This document shows positions 6,827 through 10,797 of a DNA stretch of 10,797 nt, piece after piece. This DNA comes from Fidelibacterota bacterium (GTDB lineage: Bacteria > Fidelibacterota > Marinisomatia > SCGC-AAA003-L08 > TS1B11): assembly GCA_022564085.1 (NCBI GenBank), contig JADFMC010000034.1:1-10797 (forward strand), in the 5' to 3' direction. The notes under the pieces are model-generated. The model was given only the letters and a program-made list of their open reading frames with translations. It had not been told where the DNA came from and searched no databases. Position numbers and translations under genes: made by a program. The number at the start of each line of letters is the position of its first letter. The stretch's first letter is position 1.

Positions 6827-7729
6827 TCACCGGCCGGTGACATAGCCGTTCAACTGCGCCCCCGCCTTAACAATTTCATCATGGATATAGCAGCTGCGCA
6901 GTTGCGCCCCGGACATGATTATGCAATCGTCGATGATTGTATCGATCAGCATACAATTTTCCATAATACTACTGCCCCGCGCCGTGGAACCTTCCAGCTT
7001 GGAATCAGGGTGGACAAACATACCACCGGGCAGCTGCTGCACCAGGTAGCGGTTGGTGCTGAGCAGGGTTACTTCAGTACCACAGTCCAGCCAATTATCC
7101 AACTCTTCAGTCCTGATCACAACACCGTTATCAAGCATCAACTTCAAGGCGTCGGTGAGCTGATATTCACCCTTGGTCATGACGCGGTCGGCCCGCAGTT
7201 TATCCAATGCCTTGCGCAGCTGCAACTGGCTGGCCAACCGGTAAATTCCAGCGATGGCCAGGTTGGAAACCGGTTCGCTGGGTTTTTCCATCAGGTCAAC
7301 GACCCGGCGGCCGACAGTCTCCACAATCCCGAAATCCTCGGGATTATCCACTTCCACTACCCCGATAACATTGTTGTGGCCCTGCAGGAAATTTTTATAG
7401 TCCAGCTCCATTATGGTGTCGGCCAGCACTATCACCACCGGCTCGTCCACCGCCTCCAGACCCAGTTTTACCGCATCGCCCAGCCCCAGCAGTTGGGTTT
7501 GCTCCACATAAGTGACCTCCATACTGTCGAAGCTGGACATGAACTCACGAATTTGGCCGCCTAAATGGCCGACGATGAAGGTGATGCTGGTGATCCCAGC
7601 CTCGATCAAGGGGGCCAGAATATGTTCCAGTACCGGTTTGCCGCCAACCGGAAGCAACGCTTTTTGCACGGTCCGGGTATGGGGCAGCAGCCGGGTCCCT
7701 TGGCCCGCGACGGGAATAATCGCTTTCAT
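6827..7729 (-). CDS. Sugar-1-phosphate nucleotidyltransferase (RmlA/GalU-like) with C-terminal left-handed beta-helix
   Basis: A 300-residue enzyme expected to make a nucleotide sugar (for example dTDP-, UDP- or GDP-hexose) from a sugar-1-phosphate and an NTP in the cytoplasm. Seen: PVAGQGTRLLPHT (6-18), the NTP-binding signature; LLPVGGKPVLEH (25-36) with the conserved lysine; QLLGLGDAV (79-87); VLADTI (101-106) at the metal-site position; EDFGIVE (131-137); EKPSEPVSN (148-156); AGIYRL (160-165); GEYQLTDAL (187-195); and LDCGT (214-218). The last 60 residues (about 238-296) show short hexapeptide-like repeats of a left-handed beta-helix, seen in longer RmlA/GlmU-like enzymes, often for oligomerisation or feedback control. 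A GAGGTG ribosome-binding site lies eight bases before the ATG. It is 44 bases from hpf and abuts the TPR gene frame, so it sits inside the minus-strand operon. It probably feeds the adjacent glycosyltransferases. The exact base and sugar cannot be decided from the motifs. Confidence 0.87.
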   Translation of the reverse strand: MKAIIPVAGQGTRLLPHTRTVQKALLPVGGKPVLEHILAPLIEAGITSITFIVGHLGGQIREFMSSFDSMEVTYVEQTQLLGLGDAVKLGLEAVDEPVVIVLADTIMELDYKNFLQGHNNVIGVVEVDNPEDFGIVETVGRRVVDLMEKPSEPVSNLAIAGIYRLASQLQLRKALDKLRADRVMTKGEYQLTDALKLMLDNGVVIRTEELDNWLDCGTEVTLLSTNRYLVQQLPGGMFVHPDSKLEGSTARGSSIMENCMLIDTIIDDCIIMSGAQLRSCYIHDEIVKAGAQLNGYVTGR

Positions 7730-7737
7730 CTGTGCTG

Positions 7738-7743
7738 CACCTC
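7738..7743 (-). promoter_or_regulatory. Ribosome-binding site of the nucleotidyltransferase gene
   Basis: GAGGTG lies eight bases before the ATG at 7729, supporting that start. The ATG opens directly into the conserved MKAIIPVAGQG. Confidence 0.6.
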
Positions 7744-7773
7744 AGGTGGGTCGGATTGGGGCCCGGCGGCAGC

Positions 7774-8085
7774 CTACTTTTCCACCAGCTTTTCCTTATA
7801 GCGATTGAGCTGCGCCTTTATCTTCTCAACAGCCAAAACCACTGCCCGGTCCATCTTGGGATCAGATTCAAAAGCAGTGAAATTGTGTCTTTTGGTATGG
7901 GCTATTATTTCCACCTCTTTCATACCGTGTTCGTGAGTCAGAATGATATGGTAATCCAAAACGCCATCAAAATAGCGGTTTAATTTGCGGATCTCCTTCT
8001 CAACAAAGGTTCGTAGCATCTTAGGCGCTTTAAAATGACGCGCTGTTATTTCGATCCGAATGCCTCTGGATACACCGTTTGGCAT
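7774..8085 (-). CDS. hpf: Short ribosome hibernation promoting factor (HPF/RaiA, S30AE family)
   Basis: A 103-residue protein that binds the 30S decoding centre in stationary phase or starvation and holds ribosomes inactive, either as dimers or as stalled 70S particles. The family pattern is clear: IRIEITARHFKAP (9-21), LRTFVEKEIRKLNRYFDGV (24-42), then a strand with HIILTHEH, EVEIIAHTKRHNFTAFE (57-73) and a final helix ending in AQLNRYKEKLVEK (91-103). The length matches the short form, like E. coli HPF (95 residues), and it lacks the C-terminal dimerisation domain of long HPF. By family knowledge such short forms need a partner such as RMF to make 100S dimers, or act alone like RaiA. A near-perfect ribosome-binding site, TAAGGAGG, lies seven bases upstream, so it should be translated well. 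It lies 40 bases after pckA and is probably cotranscribed with it. Confidence 0.93.
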   Translation of the reverse strand: MPNGVSRGIRIEITARHFKAPKMLRTFVEKEIRKLNRYFDGVLDYHIILTHEHGMKEVEIIAHTKRHNFTAFESDPKMDRAVVLAVEKIKAQLNRYKEKLVEK

Positions 8086-8092
8086 GAACTGG

Positions 8093-8100
8093 CCTCCTTA
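8093..8100 (-). promoter_or_regulatory. Strong ribosome-binding site of hpf
   Basis: TAAGGAGG is complementary over eight bases to the usual 3' end of 16S rRNA and sits seven bases before the hpf ATG. It fixes the start at 8085 and predicts high translation. Confidence 0.8.
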
Positions 8101-8125
8101 TGCTTCGATATTATTCCGTGGTCAT

Positions 8126-9727
8126 TTAAATTCGGGGACCGGCCGGCGCCAATTCCTCCCCTGCAGCAGGGTACTTGGAAAAATTATCCCTGAATTTACC
8201 TGCCAGCATCGCTGCTGTGTCATCATATGCCTGGCCTTCGGCCCAGGTTCCCCTGGGACGCAATATGGCGCTGTCAACCCCCGGTAGTGATCGGGGCACC
8301 AGGGTCCCGAACACCGGGTCCTCGGAACACTCCGCCTTCTCGATGTCCCCGGTGAGAATGCTGGTGATTATCTCCCGGGTGGCCTGAATCGATATGCGCT
8401 GGGCCCCGCTGGCGGCGCTGCCGCCCGACCAACCGGTGTTCACCAGGTAGACCTTCGATCCGTGCCTTTCCAGTCTTTCCTTCAGCAGGTTAGCATAGGT
8501 CAGCGGCGGCAACGGCATGAACGGTCCACCGAAGCAGGGAGAGAATACTGCCTGCGGCTCAGTGATACCCCGCTCGGTACCGGCCACCTTCGCGGTATAT
8601 CCACTGATGAAGTGATACATGGCCTGCACGGTAGTCAACTTCGATACCGGCGGCAGCACTCCATAGGCGTCGGCGCTCAGGAAAATGATCGTATCGGGGT
8701 GACCGGCGCTGCTGGCGCCGCCAGTGGCGTAAAGTGAGTTTTCGATATGGCTGAGCGGGTAGGAAACACGGGTGTTTTCCGTCTTGGAACCATCGGTATA
8801 GTCCACCTCCAGGGTTTCCGGATCGTAGACCACGTTTTCCAGCAGCGCCCCAAAGCGGATGGCGTTATAGATGTCCGGCTCGGCCTCCTGGTCCAGGTTG
8901 ATCACTTTGGCATAACAGCCGCCTTCAAAATTGAATATGCCGTGCTCGGACCAGCCATGCTCGTCATCACCGATCAGCGGCCGGCGGGGGTCGGTGGACA
9001 GGGTGGTTTTGCCAGTGCCTGACAGCCCGAAAAACAGGGCCGGATTTTTGCCGTCGGCTGCGGTGTTGGCCGCGCAATGCATGGACAGCACCCCCTTCAA
9101 CGGCAGCTGGTAGTTCATCACCGAGAAGATCCCTTTTTTCATCTCCCCGCCATACTCGGATCCGCCGATGATGGCTAACCGCCGGGCCAGGTGAAAAATT
9201 ATGAAGGTGGAAGAATTCAGGCCGTGCTCCTTCCAATCCTCATCAATTACATCGGAGGCGTTGATAATTGTAAAGTCGGGCGTGTGAGTTTGCAGTTCCT
9301 CCGCCGTGGGACGAATAAACATGTTTTGGCAGAAATGGGCCTGCCAGGCCTTTTTGGCCAGGATGCGCACATTGATACTGTGTCGCGGATCGGCCCCGCA
9401 ACGCCCATCGAACAGGTAAATCCCCCGCCCTTTGGGATCATGATTGTAATAGTCCACCACCGCCTCGAGCAAATGATCGAAAACCTTTTCACTCACCTTG
9501 CGGTTCACCGGACCCCACCAGAGCTTATCAGTGGTGGTGGGCTCGTCTACTATAAAACGGTCATTCGGGGACCGGCCGGTGTAGATCCCGGTGTCCACCA
9601 TGACAGCGCCCCGGGGACCCATCCGGCCGCCGTCCAGTCGCAGCTCATGCTCCACCAGCCGGGCCACCGGCCAGTTGCGGCGCACCTCACCAGGATTTGT
9701 AATTCCCATATCTTCCAAGCCGTACAT
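8126..9727 (-). CDS. pckA: Phosphoenolpyruvate carboxykinase (ATP)
   Basis: A 533-residue cytoplasmic enzyme converting oxaloacetate and ATP to phosphoenolpyruvate, CO2 and ADP, the committing step of gluconeogenesis. Family features with the 9727 ATG as residue 1: YTGRSPNDRF (49-58) with the oxaloacetate-contacting arginine R52, the active-site lysine region EYGGEMKKGIF (191-201), H217 in LSMHCAAN, the P-loop GLSGTGKTTLS (234-244), the Mg/Mn-binding GDDEHGW (253-259), FEGGCYAK (267-274), and NTGWSGG (430-436). All are intact and the length is normal for the ATP-dependent family; the GTP-type enzyme is not closely similar. The frame is open upstream to 9784, inside xerC, but GGAGGAGG eight bases before the ATG at 9727 fixes the start. 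The C-terminal AGPRI matches the conserved end of the family. It lies between xerC (28 bases away) and hpf (40 bases away), so it is likely part of one operon. A 17-base stretch near its 5' end recurs exactly at its 3' end. Confidence 0.97.
   Translation of the reverse strand: MYGLEDMGITNPGEVRRNWPVARLVEHELRLDGGRMGPRGAVMVDTGIYTGRSPNDRFIVDEPTTTDKLWWGPVNRKVSEKVFDHLLEAVVDYYNHDPKGRGIYLFDGRCGADPRHSINVRILAKKAWQAHFCQNMFIRPTAEELQTHTPDFTIINASDVIDEDWKEHGLNSSTFIIFHLARRLAIIGGSEYGGEMKKGIFSVMNYQLPLKGVLSMHCAANTAADGKNPALFFGLSGTGKTTLSTDPRRPLIGDDEHGWSEHGIFNFEGGCYAKVINLDQEAEPDIYNAIRFGALLENVVYDPETLEVDYTDGSKTENTRVSYPLSHIENSLYATGGASSAGHPDTIIFLSADAYGVLPPVSKLTTVQAMYHFISGYTAKVAGTERGITEPQAVFSPCFGGPFMPLPPLTYANLLKERLERHGSKVYLVNTGWSGGSAASGAQRISIQATREIITSILTGDIEKAECSEDPVFGTLVPRSLPGVDSAILRPRGTWAEGQAYDDTAAMLAGKFRDNFSKYPAAGEELAPAGPRI
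8130..8146. repeat. 17-base direct repeat inside pckA, copy 1
   Basis: ATTCGGGGACCGGCCGG on the plus strand; the identical 17 bases occur at 9563-9579. This copy encodes the conserved C-terminal A-G-P-R-I of PckA. Confidence 0.75.
9563..9579. repeat. 17-base direct repeat inside pckA, copy 2
   Basis: Exact copy of the 17 bases at 8130-8146, here encoding the conserved T-G-R-S-P-N near the PckA N-terminus in a different reading frame. The two copies are 1433 bases apart in the same orientation. Confidence 0.75.
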
Positions 9728-9735
9728 TGTTTGTT

Positions 9736-9743
9736 CCTCCTCC
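9736..9743 (-). promoter_or_regulatory. Strong ribosome-binding site of pckA
   Basis: GGAGGAGG lies eight bases before the ATG at 9727, within the 28-base gap after the xerC stop. It rules out the longer in-frame start at 9784 inside xerC. Confidence 0.8.
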
Positions 9744-9755
9744 GGTCCGGCCAGC

Positions 9756-10676
9756 CTATTCCGCGTGCGGATGGGCCTGCCCATACTGTTGTTTGATGCG
9801 CTCCATCGTCACATGAGTGTATATTTGTGTGGATGCCAGCGATTCGTGTCCTAGAAAATCTTTGACGGCCATCAGATCGGCCCCTCGGTTCAGTAGATGC
9901 GTAGCCATGGTATGCCGCAGCAGGTGGGGACTGAGCTGCCGGGCTTCGGCCACCTTTTCCAGGTAACGCCGCACCAGCACCTGGACCGTCCGGTTGGCGA
10001 TTGGCCGCCGGCCGCGGCCACAGAATAAGGGGTGGTGGTACTCCACCTGCTCACCATCCGCCCTGCGAGCCTTTAAATATTTCTTCAAGGCCGCCACAGC
10101 AGGTGGGCCGAACACCGCTACCCGCTCCCTGTTGCCCTTACCTACCACGCGTAGCGTGTTCGAAGTGAAAGATACATCATCCACGGTGAGGGCGGTGAGT
10201 TCGGCCAGCCGGATTCCGCTGGCGTAAAACAGTTCCAGAATCGCCCGGTCCCGCAGACCGGCCAACGTATCCTCCGGGGGTTGCTTCATCAGCTCCATAA
10301 CCTGATCCTCAGTGAGAAATTCGGTGACCGCTTTAGCGTATTTCGGGGTGCGCAGATCGGCCGCCGGGTTGGAGGGGATAGCTTCGGAGCGATTTAAATA
10401 TTTGAATAGCGATTTCAAGCTGGTCAGGTAGCGGGCTACCGACCGCGGGCTCAGTCCCCGTTCCCGCAGCCGTCCCAGAAAATGACGAAATGTCTGCCGG
10501 TCAACGCGCGCCGGCTGCTGGGCCTGCAACAGGTCATAGTCCACCAGGAAAGCGGCAAATTCCGCCAGGTCCCGGCCATACGCGCTTACAGTCAGTGGTG
10601 AATAGCGCTGCTCCTGCTCCAGGTAAGCGAGGAACTCCTTGGTCAATAACACGATTTCAGTCGGCTTGTCAGTCAT
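9756..10676 (-). CDS. xerC: Tyrosine recombinase XerC/XerD
   Basis: A 306-residue site-specific recombinase, expected to act with a partner at the chromosomal dif site to resolve chromosome dimers at division. Residues 7-100 form the SAM-like core-binding domain (FLAYLEQEQRYSPLTVSAY at 15-33, then RSVARYLTSLKSLFKYL). The catalytic domain carries every active-site residue: R156 in ASGIRLAEL, K180 in VVGKGNRERV, H251 and R254 in HLLRHTMATHLL, H277 in LGHESL and the nucleophile Y286 in STQIYTHV. Length matches XerC/XerD (about 300) and is shorter than most phage integrases. XerC rather than XerD is favoured by the STQIYTH ending, but the two are hard to separate by eye. Its ATG overlaps the stop of the upstream RluD gene by eight bases, indicating translational coupling. 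The setting in a housekeeping operon, without phage genes or attachment sites, argues against an integrase of a mobile element. Confidence 0.92.
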   Translation of the reverse strand: MTDKPTEIVLLTKEFLAYLEQEQRYSPLTVSAYGRDLAEFAAFLVDYDLLQAQQPARVDRQTFRHFLGRLRERGLSPRSVARYLTSLKSLFKYLNRSEAIPSNPAADLRTPKYAKAVTEFLTEDQVMELMKQPPEDTLAGLRDRAILELFYASGIRLAELTALTVDDVSFTSNTLRVVGKGNRERVAVFGPPAVAALKKYLKARRADGEQVEYHHPLFCGRGRRPIANRTVQVLVRRYLEKVAEARQLSPHLLRHTMATHLLNRGADLMAVKDFLGHESLASTQIYTHVTMERIKQQYGQAHPHAE

Positions 10677-10797
10677 TTATCCTGAGCCCTAAAAGTTCCA
10701 GTGCCAAAATAAAGTCCCGCGCTAACGGCGCTTCGAATTCCACCCATTGCCCGGTCCCTGGATGGGTGAAACCCAGGCGCGAGGCGTGCAGGGCGGG
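10669..10797 (-). CDS. C-terminal end of an RluD-family 23S rRNA pseudouridine synthase (truncated by the window)
   Basis: The minus strand entering from the right edge is open for 42 codons and ends at TGA (10669-10671). The peptide contains PALHASRLGFTHPGTG, followed by VEFEAPLARDF. The pattern R-Q-A-L-H-A then L-x-F-x-H-P-x-T-G then E-F-x-A-P-L is characteristic of the C-terminus of the RluA/RluD pseudouridine synthases, which modify uridines in helix 69 and elsewhere in 23S rRNA. The catalytic aspartate domain is outside the window, so RluD versus RluA/RluC cannot be separated. Its end overlaps the xerC ATG, so it appears to be the gene just ahead of xerC in the same operon. Confidence 0.8.
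   Translation of the reverse strand, partial: PALHASRLGFTHPGTGQWVEFEAPLARDFILALELLGLRIND

Noticed and set aside
6881..7564. A 227-codon open frame on the plus strand opposite the nucleotidyltransferase
   Set aside because: It is the mirror of a well-supported gene with conserved motifs on the other strand, and its His/Gln-rich composition is typical of antisense shadows.
9728..9784. An N-terminal extension of PckA into xerC
   Set aside because: The GGAGGAGG ribosome-binding site eight bases before the ATG at 9727 and the normal family length support the shorter start.
9191..9796. A 201-codon open frame on the plus strand opposite pckA
   Set aside because: It lies opposite the conserved N-terminal part of PckA and has no family features.
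9756..10676. Tyrosine recombinase as a sign of a phage, integron or genomic island
   Set aside because: Length, motif pattern and placement between an RluD-type gene and pckA fit the housekeeping XerC/XerD. No attachment repeats, tRNA or phage genes are present.

Overview
The window is 10.8 kb of ordinary-looking, moderately GC-rich bacterial chromosome. It carries ten complete protein genes, one truncated gene at the right edge, and possibly the first codons of another at the left edge. I see no tRNA, rRNA, CRISPR array, insertion sequence or phage gene. The best ribosome-binding sites match the canonical anti-Shine-Dalgarno very well (TAAGGAGG before hpf, GGAGGAGG before pckA). The gene content (ATP-type PEP carboxykinase, XerC next to a short hibernation factor, GT9 and GT2 enzymes, an exported TPR protein) suggests a Gram-negative bacterium. 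A member of the Fibrobacterota-Chlorobiota-Bacteroidota superphylum or a relative such as Neomarinimicrobiota fits, but this is inferred from gene-order memory and protein style, not from any search.

Right half (minus strand, read from 10797 down to 4148): the 3' end of an RluD-type pseudouridine synthase, xerC (tyrosine recombinase), pckA (PEP carboxykinase), hpf (ribosome hibernation factor), a sugar-1-phosphate nucleotidyltransferase, an exported TPR protein, and a membrane-anchored GT2 glycosyltransferase of the polyprenyl-phosphate type. The genes overlap or are separated by about 7-45 bases, apart from uncertainty at the TPR start. This looks like one long transcription unit that begins with housekeeping functions and ends with surface-glycan functions.

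Left half: two plus-strand genes coupled by an ATGA overlap (a GT9 heptosyltransferase-like enzyme and a GT4 glycosyltransferase, 1930-4112) converge on the GT2 gene. They diverge from a minus-strand pair (a SAM-dependent methyltransferase, then a GT2 rhamnosyltransferase-like enzyme, 172-1941). Reading frames of the divergent pair meet or overlap at their 5' ends, leaving no room for a conventional promoter region.

Together, the nucleotidyltransferase, the polyprenyl-phosphate sugar transferase, three further glycosyltransferases and the methyltransferase make a small cell-surface polysaccharide or lipopolysaccharide assembly cluster. The cluster lies next to a core-genome block (rRNA modification, chromosome dimer resolution, gluconeogenesis, ribosome hibernation). 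No flippase, polymerase, ligase or ABC transporter is present, so the pathway must be completed elsewhere. I do not see convincing evidence of a new defence or mobile system. The most unusual items are the eight-cysteine GT9 protein, the overlapping divergent starts, pckA between xerC and hpf, and an exact 17-base repeat inside pckA.
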